From Isoetes taiwanensis (Eukaryota > Streptophyta > Lycopodiopsida > Isoetales > Isoetaceae), in the NCBI GenBank assembly GCA_021234155.1, contig JAJEKV010000027.1, forward strand, positions 12,534,716 through 12,598,715: a stretch of DNA of 64,000 nucleotides. The letters are read 5' to 3'. Shown one piece after another: positions 18,036-29,591 of this stretch. How positions within the stretch are numbered: position 1 is the stretch's first letter; each line of letters begins with the position of its first letter. The notes below the pieces were generated by a model. That model was not told where the DNA came from and did no database searches. It was given only the letters and a program-made list of their open reading frames with translations. The position numbers and the translations under genes were made by a program.

Positions 18036-21000
18036 ATGGCGTCTAGAGGATCTGGTCGCGGCCGAGGCGCTGGTAGAGGTGGGCGACAGCCCAAAGCACA
18101 AATCCCAAGCCTGGAGGCTGCTGAACAAGCCGAAAGCACAAATCCAACAAGCGCCTCAGGTAATTGATCTGTTCTTGTTCTGTAATTGATTTCTGTGTCC
18201 CTTTTTTTGTTAGGTTTTTAGGATGTTTTTCTGTAATAATAGAGTAATTCTCCGATAAGTAGCATGTGTCCTCTAATATTTGAGTTCATAGGTCCCAAAA
18301 ATGTATGCTTAATGTGTGGCTAAACAGTATTAAGTAGGTAGTTGTGTTTTTTATAGTTTGTTGTGTCCTCTGATGAAGATTCAACTCTTTAAGTTGTGGT
18401 GTTTATAGTTATGTGTGTCAAAGCCGCAGTTGAATAAGGCATTACATTATTCTATATCTTGAGATGTAGATTCGACAATTTAAGTTGTATTTTTTATAGT
18501 TAGTTGTGTCCTTAGCATTTTAAGTAAATGAACGTGCTCTGTATTCTTTTCAAATCGCGCCAATCGCATTCTTGTTAGCTCCAAGTAAGTAAATGAACTT
18601 GCTCTGTATTCTTTTCAAATCGCGCCAAGCGCGTTTTTCTTGCATGTATTTTGACATAGCATATGTTTTAGCATTAAAAGATTAAACCATGTGCTGTAAT
18701 TTTACAGGATCACAAAAGCCAATCAAAAGGAGAACCAAGCAATGCGAGACCTCTACAGCCCAGAAAAAGCAAAGGACAGATGAAGATGTTACTGTTACAG
18801 ACCTGCAGCATGTATTGACGTTAGAAGATACATCTGGAATAATAAAGGCTCAGGTGGAACCTCCATGTCCAGAAGAAGATCTTATAGAGGGGTCAGAATG
18901 GTATGTGGAGATATTCAAAACTGGTGGGAAGACAGACCTCATCTTCATGTCAAGGGTGAGAGAGACTGATCAAATGAAGAAGTAGGGAATTCTTATTACA
19001 TGCGAAGTACAGGACGATTCTTTCTGTTCTGCGCTAGTTGAAGTGGGCCAAAAACATAAGAAGAGCCTAAAGAAGATCAATCGATGCAGTGCTAGCTCTT
19101 TTAAAGAGACTGCATTAAGATCAGACGACATGGCCGATAACCTCTTCAAATTTGGCTGGACAGTTGGCGAGCCATCGACTCCTAGAAGAATATGCGAGGG
19201 GCTTACAGCTGTTCGACGAGCCATTAGCACGAGGCCCTCGGGCAGTGTCTACTTATAGGCAGTGAAGGATAAGGAAGAAGCTAGTTCTAGAGGCAGGGAA
19301 ACCACAGAAGCGACAACAGGCCTTACAAGTGACGATGACAAGGCCAGGCAGTTAGAGGCGATGAGCAAGCTCAAAAAATATGCTGACAAGTATCCACTGG
19401 GCCTGAACTTCACCCATCCAGTCCACGTGGATAGGCTTTTCAGGTCCACTAAAGCCATTTACATCAGCAGAAGGTATGACAAGCAGCACTCCTTGGAGAT
19501 AGTGAACAGCATGATCGAAAATCCAGGGCAAGTGCCAATGCCTGCAGATGTAGTGCCGTACGATACCAGAACGAGGAAGGTAATCATGTGGAGCAAGCTG
19601 GAGGACTTCATCGAGAATCCTGACATACATTTCATGATAATAGATGGCCAGCATTCAATAGAGGCCCAGAAGGTTCTGATCAAGAAGGCACAGCATACTG
19701 GGCATCAGTTGTTCTATAAGCTGTATTCTGTCAGAAACTGCCGGTTCCTGAGCGGCTCAACCACACCTGCCGAGCTAGCCGAAATAAGCGCACTCCTGAA
19801 TGACATGGGAAAAACATTCTTATACAAAAGGTAATTTTCCTCCCTTAGGTTTCGTTTTCGTATTTGCAAATCGCGCCAGGCGCGATTTCATATTAGAAAG
19901 CAAATCGCGCCAGGCGCGATTTGCCTACTGTAAAGAGAAAACGCTTCCTGGATTGATAGTCGTTTCTCGTCAAACAAGTAAATCGCGCCTCGCGCGATTT
20001 CATATTAGAATGTTACACGCCCCACGCGGAATTTGCCTACCCTCAGGAGAAAAGGCTATCCGTCTAATAGCCAAGCCTCCTCAGGCTAGGCAATTCTCGC
20101 GTGACGCGATTTGCATTCTAATATGAAATCGCGCCAGGCGCGATTTACTTGTTTGACGAGAAACGGCTACCAGTCAAGTAAGCGTTTTCTCTTTAGAGTA
20201 GCAAATCGCGCCTGGCGCGATTTGCTTTGTAATATGAAATCACGCCAGGCTCGATTTTAAACTAGAAGGATTTATTTCATTCACGATTATGAAGCTAACA
20301 AGGTCACTCCTTGCAGTCCCTATATAGAGCAACTTCGGCATGCTCGGAACCAGTGGATTGAATATGGGAAGCCAATGCCAATCAGACAGGGCCAGTCTAA
20401 AAGCACTGAATTCAAGTTGCTGGAGAGGACACTTAGTCAGACGATAATACAGGACAAAACCAAGAGCACCAGATCAAAGAAAAAAAAAGGGGATGAAAAG
20501 GGTGATGCTTCTGAGGAACCAACTGTGCCCAAGGATGCCTGCAAGATAGTATTTGCTTCAGATCCAGTATGGGAGAAATGGAATGAATTCTGGGATGCCT
20601 ACGTCGAGAAGAAGTTGCCAGATTCACAAGGAAGATTTCCTCCTGTTGACACATCAATTTTTGATATACATATAACAGAGATGAGGAAGGCTCAGGGATT
20701 GGATGATCAAGAGCTGATCTCAGTTCTGGACAGGTTAATCAGAAAGGAAATTCTTTACAAGAAAACCTCGGCAGCAAAGGCTCTGGAATCATTTGAAGAT
20801 GCATGTGACGAGCTGAAGAATATTAGAGTGCTCAAGAAGGCAGTTGGTGAGGAATTACAAAGGTTTACATCAGAGTGGTCGTTGTCGGAGTTAGGACTCA
20901 TGCAAAAGTATAACATCTCCAACGACGACCTGAAGAAGTATGTATTTTGGTCCAAGGACTTTGTCAAGCAGCAGAAGTTGAAGAACGTTGCAAAGATCAG

Positions 21001-23069
21001 TGGGCTTCACACTAAAGTTGCATCCGACTTGAAACGAAAAGTCGCGATGGTGAAGCAGACTCCGGAGACGGAATCCACTTTCTTTTATCAAGTGTCCACT
21101 GGTTTCAAGTGTGCCTTACCAGAAGTGGGTGCTGGTCCCCATGATATCACACTCTTCGTCCTTGATAGCCGAGGCACCAGATGGTCGCTTGATGACTATA
21201 ATACGTTCTTCAACATATGCAATGGTTTCACCACGGAGATGAACTACACAATTGTCACTATATGTCCCTCCGACATGTCCTATGCATATGCTCTAACTGC
21301 TGCAAATGACTTAGAATGCGTGAAAGTCATTCGACAGGCGATCCTCATAGATGAAAACAGGGACAGTGACTTCAGCACAGAAAGTAAAAATTTTTATGTG
21401 CTTATAATTATGATAGCCATGATGGATGATAAGGAATATGAAAGGCTCAAGGGAAAACCAGATGGAGACAAACTAGCATGGCAATGCTATCAGTTAGATG
21501 AACGCATAATGCGAAACGTCTTCTATCTGGAGCAAGAAGACAAGGGGAAGGGTGTCAAGGTCGTGGAAGAGTTAGAGGAAGAAAAGGATGAAAACGAGGA
21601 CGACCCAATTCTTGTGGGCCACATTAAGTATGAGCTCCTAACTTCACATAAGTGTAAGCTAAACAAGAACGGGTTCTCTATGGACCTTTCCCAGTATCTC
21701 ATTGAAGCATTTTGTCCATTGGGAACAACTTGCTAGGAACTTCACGTTGGAGGTTACATCGGTAGAGAAGCTTTGAAGTTAGCAAGGAAATGTCAGAGCG
21801 TCGTCTCAGATGATCGAGCCAAAAATTTCTTGGACCTCTTCTTTGAGAAAGTACTAGAGGAAGCAACTAGGGGACCAATCGGCAGTGCAAAAAGCAAAGC
21901 TTCTACCTCTAAGGCCGAAATACCTGCAGATTTGCTTAAGGAACGGGAAGGATTGAGAAAGCTATTCGTTGGCCACAACATCATGGATGAAACCGAAGAT
22001 CAGCCAGATTACCAAATACCTATCGACATCCCTGTGAACATCCTTGACCCTAAAAATATAGAACAGGTTGAAGATAACAAGGATGATGATAATAACAATA
22101 ATGAGGATGAAGCAGACTCCAAATCTGAAAACACTAGCCAGGTTAGCGTAAAGAGTAATGAACTATCAAGCATAGTTCACACTGTACAGATCTCAACTGA
22201 TGTGGTTGGTGCTTCTATCAGACCGGAGACAACTCAGAATAAGGATGCAACAGAAGAAGTCACAACGGGGAATGAAGAAGAAGAAAGGTATCGTAACAAT
22301 ATTCCTTTTTTTGATATCCATGCATTTTACAAACTGCAAGCATATAGAAATCGCGCCAGGCGCGATTTAGAATTTCCTAGAGATCATATTTTTCAATTAT
22401 GTTGACATGCATCATTCATGAAATCGCGCCTGGCGCGTTTTCGTTTACCATTTCTTTTATCTCATACGTTATTGTTCTCCTTACAGAAATGATTTGGCTT
22501 CCCCAAAAGTACTGGTCTTTGATTTGAATGGTGTGCTATGTAGAACGTTACCTAAAGCAACGTTCGAAAAGTCATGGTATGCGCAACAACCATTTGAGAC
22601 ACGTACCAAATATGTTTATCCGCGCCCTTATCTGAAGGAGATGTTGGACCAGGCCTTCAGTATGTTTCGTTGTGCAATTTGGTCATCTATGGAGCATAGA
22701 AATATACAGGATGTTTTGAAAGTAGTGCCTGAGCTAAATAGAGATTGGGCGTCCATCTGGGATCAAAGCAAATGTGCTTCATTCACAAACCCTAAAGAAC
22801 CGACAGGTAAAAAGATATTTGTGAAATGCTTGCGCAGCATGATGGATGCCCTAGGTGTTGAGGATAAGGAAGGCATGATCATTGTGGATGATGACGCTCT
22901 AAAGTGTTGCTTCAATCAGTCACAGTCATTGAATCCGCCACCCTATCATCCTCAAGATTTTGACAAAGATGACTTCCTGCTTCGCTTTGTTAGTGTCTTG
23001 CAGGAAATAGCTTCAGGAAAAACAGTCGAAGAGATACAAACACTACACCCGCAACTTGATCGGACATGA
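18036..23069 (+). CDS. Four-exon gene: RG-rich N-terminus, DGQH (ParB/Srx-like) domain, C-terminal FCP1-like HAD domain
   Basis: Exons 18036-18159, 18708-19830, 20317-22287 and 22487-23069 join in frame (3801 nt, 1266 codons plus stop). Every intron is GT..AG and every junction keeps phase. Residues 1-18 are an RG-rich tail. Around residue 354, FMIIDGQHSIEA matches the box of ParB/sulfiredoxin-like DGQHR domains. An acidic Asn/Asp/Glu-rich linker precedes the C-terminal domain. At residue 1085, VLVFDLNGVLCRTLP is the FCP1/SCP (NLI-interacting) phosphatase motif, with the second Asp replaced by Asn. CAIWSS and MIIVDDD correspond to motifs II and III. Three in-frame TAGs (18983, 19256, 21734) interrupt the frame; there are no TAA or TGA. 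The simplest reading is CAG-to-TAG decay of a once intact gene. The actual reaction is unknown. Whether it is host or mobile is unresolved. Confidence 0.75.
18160..18707 (+). other. Intron 1 of the DGQH/HAD gene
   Basis: The donor is CAG before GTAATT and the acceptor is TTTTACAG. AT-rich, with two palindrome copies (about 18553 and 18617) carried in a short direct duplication beginning AAATGAAC. Confidence 0.75.
19831..20316 (+). other. Intron 2 of the DGQH/HAD gene
   Basis: The donor is AAAAG before GTAATT and the acceptor is CTCCTTGCAG. Almost the whole intron (19868-20257) is one large inverted repeat built from paired palindromes. Confidence 0.8.
19868..20257. repeat. 390-bp palindrome filling intron 2
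   Basis: Palindrome copies at 19868-19888, 19902-19922 and 19980-20000 mirror those at 20237-20257, 20203-20223 and 20126-20146. In each pair the first and last coordinates sum to 40,125-40,126. The sequence between them is also inverted, for example CGTTTCTCGTCAAACAAGTA against TACTTGTTTGACGAGAAACG. The centre has a further stem, CCTCAGGAG/CTCCTCAGG. Confidence 0.92.
22288..22486 (+). other. Intron 3 of the DGQH/HAD gene
   Basis: The donor is GAAAG before GTATCG and the acceptor is CTCCTTACAG. It holds two full palindromes (22348 and 22420). Confidence 0.75.
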
Positions 23070-23408
23070 GAAATTGACAGGGACCTTGAGAAAATCGTTC
23101 TAGAAAGGGAACTTTTTTGATATATATATATGTATACAGGAAATACACTTTCCAAAAAGTTTTGAATATGAAATATACTTTACACGAAAGGTTTTGAATA
23201 TATATTGTGTTCTTATATCAGCATTATTGGTTCTGTGTACGTATTTTTTTTTATATTATGTGTATGAGTTGCTATACTTGCAATAATTTGTATGTATATA
23301 CCGTCAATAATTTAGGTGTGTATAAATAGGCATGCATGAAATTGGCAAACCATCGGCTTCGGTCTCCGCCTTCTGCTTGTTATTATGGCACATTCTATTA
23401 CCTGCACG

Positions 23409-23616
23409 ATGAACCATGCGGACCTCTGCAGGTGCCTCGAGCTAGAAATAGAACTTCGGGGATCGGCTTGATGTCGTTGCTATGAATCCCGTCCGCTTCT
23501 ATCCTGATCCCTTTGATGTTGTAATCCATCTTATATGGAATCCAGAGCATGGTTTGTTCATGATCGACAGGATCTCAGGTCCGCCTGCAGCGCCTGACGA
23601 CGATGAATCGGATTAG
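23409..23616 (+). pseudogene. Small unknown ORF at the right of the palindrome island
   Basis: MNHADLCRCLELEIE in one frame continues after a one-base shift (about 23455) as FGDRLDVVAMNPVRFYPDP and ends SGPPAAPDDDESD before TAG. The second part (about 50 residues) looks like a real protein end, with an acidic C-terminus. No family is recognised. A palindrome follows 40 bp downstream. It may be a broken small gene or the last exon of a transcript. Confidence 0.35.
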
Positions 23617-23999
23617 TTTTTTAAGTTTATGTTCTATTTTATTGCGTTATTTATGCCAAGCAACGCGCCACGCGCGATTTGAACCACGAAAATCTCTGTT
23701 TTGTAGCAAGTTGCTTGCTGTTATTTATTCGTAAAGCATTACAATTTCAATGTTTAGATTTCGTTGTCGTCCGTGAATGTGCGAATTAATAAGCAATTTC
23801 CTGCTTTTTCTATTGCCAACATTCTGTCATAATATGGGTCATTTGCATCGAATATTTGAATGCCTTTGCATTTCAACATAAAATGCATCTTCCTAGCCCG
23901 AAAATGAACACAGTGCAAAAGTGTGGTTAATTCAATATAATGGTCAATAAAATGCTTATACGGCGCGATTTTGGAATAGACATAATCCCAATTTAATTG

Positions 24000-25290
24000 A
24001 ATGATGGTTAAGGGAGGACTGACGGCTTGGGTCTCCAGAGTTCATTGCAGACAGAATTCATGGCAATGGATTTGGCTAGCATGAGACCATGGCATAGGGT
24101 TGTCCACTCCATCCGCCCCTCCTGTGCACACTTTGCAGAGTAGGCTGAAAAGTGTCGGGACCTGACTGTAGCCCGCCGGATGCATAGCCAAAGGGGGCTA
24201 TTCCTGGGTTTCATCTCCCCAGTTCCGATGGGGCAGGTAGGGATCCCTCCCTCCAGAGATCTACATGCTGACTCAAGGTGACTAGAGGGCCACTACCCGT
24301 ATTCGACTGAACCCACTGGAAAGTGAACACCACTTCACGGGTGTCGAGTCCATGCCTTACCCGCACTCAGTGGTAAGCCATTAGACCTAGTCACAATGAT
24401 CCCCGGTAGGCCTTACACACCAGAGGGATCGTTCAAGAGTCAGAACACGAACCTCCTTCTTAGCCAGTCTAGCCCCTTCACCCACAACCAGGTGTGGTTC
24501 TTGTACACAGGACGAATCTACAGTGTGCTAGAGAGGCTAATCTAGGAGCATCTACTACCAAGCTTTAGGTCTCTACCCCCCCTTCCCAATACAAGGAGTT
24601 CATAGAGATACATCATCCATATACATCACAGAAGAACTAAAGAACTATATCTAACCTATATCATAGAGTTAGGTTTTTTAGTTAGAGTCTGGTATCTAAG
24701 GATCTAGATGGCTGCTATGGGCAATTTAATAGGCTAACTCTACTGATTCTATGACTAAAAGACGGTTTAGGCTATTAAATTGACTAAATACCTGATCCTT
24801 GAGTTGCTCCTCCTGACCTGAGTTCGACCATCCTGCTGAGCTGCTCGAATCAAGGGAAACTAATGGTGCAATTCGCTCAGACAGAGCCTGGGAGGCGGTT
24901 TTGGCTCTTGAAGCAGCCAAAATAGAGCTCTAAAACCCTAGGAACGAAAATGGCCAAATTAGGGTTTCTCCTACCTAAATAGACAAGGGGGTTAGGCTAG
25001 GGTTTCCAATTATCCCTTTAGGCATGTGGGATAATTGGGAATGGGCCCACTTGCCTTTAATGGCTAGGTGGCAAAATGTGCCCACATGGAAAGGTGTGCA
25101 CCTTAATAAATGTGCACATTGGTAAATGTGCACATTAATAATAAATGCACATACCTCGTAAGTTGCCCCCTAGGGGCTACCCACCTGGCTACACGTTGGC
25201 GTACACGTCAGTCGGAGTGGCGTGTACGCGTGACGAGGCAGTACAGTATACGTCCTGGGACCGTACACTGTGCTGGAACGTCACAAGCAT
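24000..25290. repeat. LTR-like non-coding block
   Basis: About 1.3 kb with no convincing ORF and higher GC than its flanks. It ends near GGAACGTCACA at about 25288, resembling in inverted form the TGTGACGTCC edge of the LTR at 11130. No primer site or protease/RT sequence adjoins it. A solo LTR is the best guess, and its boundaries are approximate. Confidence 0.35.
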
Positions 25291-25381
25291 GATTGCCGTC
25301 ACGACAAAAAATTCCATTATAAAAAAACTTCGAATATCACACACACAAGAGAAGGTTGGGGCCAAGAACAGCAGGCCATAT

Positions 25382-25561
25382 GAAGATACTATGCATGCAT
25401 GTCCAAAAACACACATGCACCAAACCAAACCAATGGTTCAAGAAGATACTATACGTGCATGTCCAAGAACATGCATGCACCAAACCAAACCAATGGTTCA
25501 CAGAAGATACTATGCATGCATGTCCAAGAACATGCATGCACCAAACCAAACCAATAGTTCA
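25382..25561. repeat. Three-copy tandem repeat, period 60-61 bp
   Basis: Units start GAAGATACTATGCATGCATG and end ACCAATGGTTCA. The copies begin at 25382, 25442 and 25503 and differ at a few bases. Confidence 0.9.
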
Positions 25562-25836
25562 CAGCACAAAACTTAACAAACATACATGGCGCACTCTGTA
25601 AATACCGCTACCATATGCACACACAAATATAAAGCACAATCATATGAAAACCTTAGCAAAATAACCGTATAATTATATGTTTTGGACAACGAACTATATT
25701 TTGTGATATACAAGCACATTCTAGAAGCCTTTGCACCAGAGGAACTAATATTATACATAGTTTCTCAGTTTTCAGATCTGATGCCAAGTGGAAATTAATT
25801 AAAAAAAAGGAATCAAACCCTTCAACACTAAGCTTT

Positions 25837-25949
25837 TTACCTTTATTATAGCTGACAGGCATAGCTATACCAGTTTGGTCAAATACCCATTTCAGCACCT
25901 CATTATTCTCCTTTTGACGTTGATAATGTGTAGCAAATGCACGATTCAT
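25837..25949 (-). pseudogene. Unassigned exon-like fragment
   Basis: The minus strand from 25949 reads MNRAFATHYQRQKENNEVLK, then WVFDQTGIAMPVSYNK, followed by a possible donor (AAAG before GTAAAA). It looks protein-like, but I do not recognise it. It may be another host-gene fragment like those at 29.6-32 kb. Confidence 0.3.
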
Positions 25950-26780
25950 GTGTCAAAGACACTCTTTCATACTTGACTTTATGACACTTAAAATATAATG
26001 GAGCGCATTCCTCCAAGAATCTCTTCAACCTTGATGTTTCTCTACAATTTGACAAGGAATCTACATACGCTTATAAGATGGGTTAGGAATTTTTGGTGTC
26101 TTTTTTACAAGCTAGCTATCTTTTGGCAAAGGATCAAAGGATGTTTTGAAGCATTCGTTGTCCATCTTGATATCTCATTGCAGGTTTCCCATCTCGGTCA
26201 CCTCTACAAGTCATTGAACTATTGTGGTTGAATATCATGATGAAGCCCATTCTAGGTTATAGATGCTGCGACAGTAGCTCTGAATCTGTTACAGTACAAC
26301 CCAATTACAAATTGCCAATGTGTGTTGGTCACAAGTCATTTGCTACAGTGATTCCTAGTCGGTTGTAGCTTCACAAGTGGTTGATGTCCCTTTAACTGGT
26401 ATTCACTACTGACAAGTCCTCCCAAAGAGTCTGTTGATGCAATTAGATGGTCGACCACACTGATCTCTCGCGGGTCCATTCATCTTTTCGTTCGACAATG
26501 GACGTTGCCCATATATAGATGTTGACCTTCTTAGTATCCTTGCTAACCTTTGATATAATTAAGTGCTTCCTTCCTATTTTCTCTTACTGCCTTTTGTTGA
26601 TATATCGCAGCACCCCTTGTTTTAAATAACTCAATCTTTTTCTTTGATGATAATAGGCCTACTTCTATATTTCTTTGGTCACGACCCCATCTATCTATAG
26701 AGTTATTGGCACCCTCTTTTGCTTGGTTCAAATGCTATCTTATGCATAAAAGACCATTTCCCTATTCCCTTCATAGGTGA

Positions 26781-28620
26781 GGTGTTAGATGTTGTAGCGG
26801 GCCAAGAAGTTTCCTCTTTTATGGATGGATTCTCGAGGTACAACCAAGTATTGATTAGATTAGAAGATAGGGAGAGATAACATTTAACATTTGTGACTAT
26901 CTGGGGAACTTACGCTTATCGAATGATGCCCTTTGGTTTGTATAATGCCCTGGCCACATTCCAACGGGTTATTTACGTAAGCCTTCAAGGAGTTTGTGCA
27001 AGATTTCGTGAAGGTATTCTTAGATAGCTTTGCTGTGTTTGGCTCTTTAAGTTATCATTTGAGTAAATTGGAGTTATGCTTTAAGCATTGTAGAGAGTAA
27101 GAAATTTCCTTGAACCCAGAAAAATGTACTTTTGTGGTTACACGTGGTGTTTTGTTAGGTTTTCTTGTATCGATACATGGACTTACGATTGACTTACTTC
27201 TAAAATCCCTGATTTGCAGCCTCTAAAGAGTGTTAAAGAGTCGCAGGCCTTTCTAAGGCATGTAGGATATCATAGGCACTTATTAATCATCATGCACAAT
27301 GAGCCTTGCCCCTTACTAAGCTGCTGCGAAAATCAAAGGAATATGTTTGGACTGATGCATGTCAAAAAGCATTTGAAGAACTAAAATTAGCCCTAGTTAA
27401 ATCACCTATTTTAAAGTCTCCAGATTGGTTTATAGAATTCTATGTGTTGAATGATGCATCAAACTATGCTATAGGTAGCATTTTATGTCAAGCTGATGAA
27501 AAGAATATTGATCATCCCATATTCTATATAAGTAGGCAATTAACTAAAGCTGAGCAGAACTATTCTACTACTGAAAGTGAGGCCCTTGGCATGATTTTTT
27601 CGATTCAGAAATTTAAGTATTACCTCCTTGCTAATGAATTCGCATTTGTTGTTGACCACCAACCTTTATGAAGTATTTAATCAACAAGTCTTGCCATATG
27701 GGAAGGATTGCTTGTTGGTTGTTGTTATTGCAGGAATTCAAGTTTCGAATTGTTGTACAAGCTAGGAATATATATTCAACAACTGATCATTTGTCAAGAA
27801 TTTCAGGACCAAAAGAAGATGGAGATATTCCAGATTGTTTATTAGATGAAGTGCTCTTTTCTGTAGAGGTTGTACCTAAATGGTAAAAATCTATTCCATC
27901 TTATTTATCTACAGGGGAATTTCTAGATGGTATGAGTGACGTTGGTAAAAGACGCGTAATTATTCAATCAAAGCCATATACACTTGTTGCGGGTCAATTA
28001 TATAAATTAGGTCATGATAATGTATTGAGATGATGAGTAATGCCACATGACATTGACACTATGTTGCTATCATGCCATGATGGACCTAGTGATGGGCATT
28101 TTTCTACATGTACTACTATTAAAAAAATCCTTCAAGCTGGGTTGTGGTGGCCTAAATTGCATACTGATGTTAAAGAATATATTCAACATTGTGATGTATG
28201 TCAAAGGGTGGGGAAGCCCTCTAACAGAGATGTTATGCCTTTGCATCCAATAATTCCCATCTTGCTGTTTGAAAAGCGCCGAATTGATTTCGTGGGACCA
28301 ATTAAGCCACATGCTATGCATACTAGATAAAGTATATTTTGGCTTGTACTGACTATGTTACCAAGTAGGTGGACGCGCGCTAATAATGTGGCTATATTCT
28401 TGTACGAAAATATCATAACATGTTTTGGTTGCCCTTTGGAATTGGTCAGCAATATAGAGAAGCATTTTCTTAATGATACTATTGAAGCTTTAACTAATAT
28501 ATATGGGGTGAAGTATAGAAAGACAACTCCATATCATCCACATCGAAATGGCCAATGTTGTTTTCTCGCTATAGAAATATCCTTTTTTCTATCATTTCAT
28601 ACTCATCTATTGTTCGTTGG
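26781..28620 (+). pseudogene. pol: Ty3/Gypsy pol remnant: RT, RNase H, integrase
   Basis: In order: reverse transcriptase (VSSFMDGFSRYNQV at about 26820; MMPFGLYNALATFQRV at about 26925; the catalytic motif has become VFLDSFAVFG, so the second Asp is lost); RNase H (27306-27671, WTDACQKAFEELK, YVLNDASNYAIG, TTESEALG); the integrase HHCC zinc-binding region (28040-28330, CHDGPSDGHFS..HCDVCQRVGKP); and the start of the integrase core (RRIDFVGPIKP). Stops and frame changes separate the domains. After about 28600 the integrase reading ends (PYHPHRNGQC is the last motif seen). The RT spacing and FxDxFxVFG form resemble the Athila-type branch. Confidence 0.85.
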
Positions 28621-29590
28621 ACCTATCAAACATTAACCTTGCTTCCTTTTTCAGTGTTTCTCCATTTCTTTTATTGCTGGCCATCCTTCTCCATCCCAGC
28701 AAGTCCATTTAGTAAAAGATTCCAATAAACAAACAATCTAAGAGATAAAAGGAAGAATAAGGGGATGGATCGCCATCCTGAGGTTGCAGTAGAGAGAGTC
28801 CTGGCCTAGATGGGATTTTCCACCCTTGAAGTATTTTCAATTTTATGAAGCCATAGAATCGTCAAAAAGAGGCAATGGTTATAGACTTGAAAAGATTCCT
28901 GTATTATTATTGAATATCATGAAGATTTGAAGACCATTGAATGTTGTGTACTTTGACGTGTGAAGAAGTATTATTGAAGCAAAGTTTGGAAATTGTTTTG
29001 ATCATGAAGAACTAGCTTGAAGAACTCGTCGGGACGTCGAGTTATTTGTTAGGTGGATAATGTAAAAGATATAATTTGTTGATATTTGTGCATTTTGAGT
29101 GAAATCATGAATATCTAGCATTATAACAGGGTTTTTTTTTTGTAATTTTATACGCTTTTCGCCATGGTTCTTCTATGATTTGGTGTTGTATTCGTTGGGA
29201 CATACTAAAAAGTATTTCTAGAGTGCGTTCTTTTTGGAGCGTTGATCTAGGTTAAACAATCTAACGGTTGCTAGATTTTTTAAATTTCAAACAATGCATG
29301 AAATCATTGATGGCCTATGTTTTAGGATTTTTAGGGTTTTTGGGTTTTCGACCTTTGGGCTTTCGGCCAGTTAGGCTCTTCACCGGATTTGGGTACAGAG
29401 GAGGCCGACTGCGGCCTTTGAGCTTTCGGGACGGCATCTGGAACTACCAGCTGGTAGTGTTTCACTTTCCACATCCTTATCCAAATTCTTGATAAGGATT
29501 GGTCTTTACAATGCAACGGAGCACATGCTAAAGAGCGTTGCATGCCACTGGACAAAAAGGATCATTTTCAAAGCTTCCTTCGGCTGCAGA
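28621..29590. other. No gene recognised
   Basis: Mixed AT-rich sequence with a GTTTTCGACCTTTGGGCTTTC-type block near 29340-29440. No LTR boundary, family motif or structured repeat was recognised. Confidence 0.4.
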
Positions 29591-29591
29591 T

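Larger units (their letters stand above)
16443..23682. repeat. Dispersed 21-bp CG-rich palindrome, about 20 copies
   Basis: The core consensus is AATCGCGCCWGGCGCGATT, a perfect palindrome centred on A/T. Clear copies start near 16443, 16499, 16552, 16598, 16989, 17055, 18553, 18617, 19868, 19902, 19980, 20126, 20203, 20237, 22348, 22420 and 23660, with half-sites near 16628, 20090 and 23960. No copy falls in the exons of the 18036-23069 gene; all are in introns or flanks. The array is confined to this 7.5-kb island. Confidence 0.9.

Noticed and set aside
18983-21736. UAG reassigned as a sense codon
   Set aside because: Other ORFs in the window contain TGA and TAA breaks as well, and a TAG at 39417 corresponds to CAG in a sister copy. 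Ordinary decay explains all cases.
16443-23682. CRISPR-like array
   Set aside because: Repeats are palindromic but irregularly spaced, in both exon-flanking and intergenic positions, in a spliced eukaryotic context, with no cas genes.
24008-24214. 68-aa minus ORF in the LTR-like block
   Set aside because: Short, no motif, and composition is like the surrounding non-coding sequence.
25145-25601. Overlapping ORFs over the 60-bp tandem repeat
   Set aside because: They exist in several frames and both strands because the repeat lacks stops; there is no independent coding evidence.
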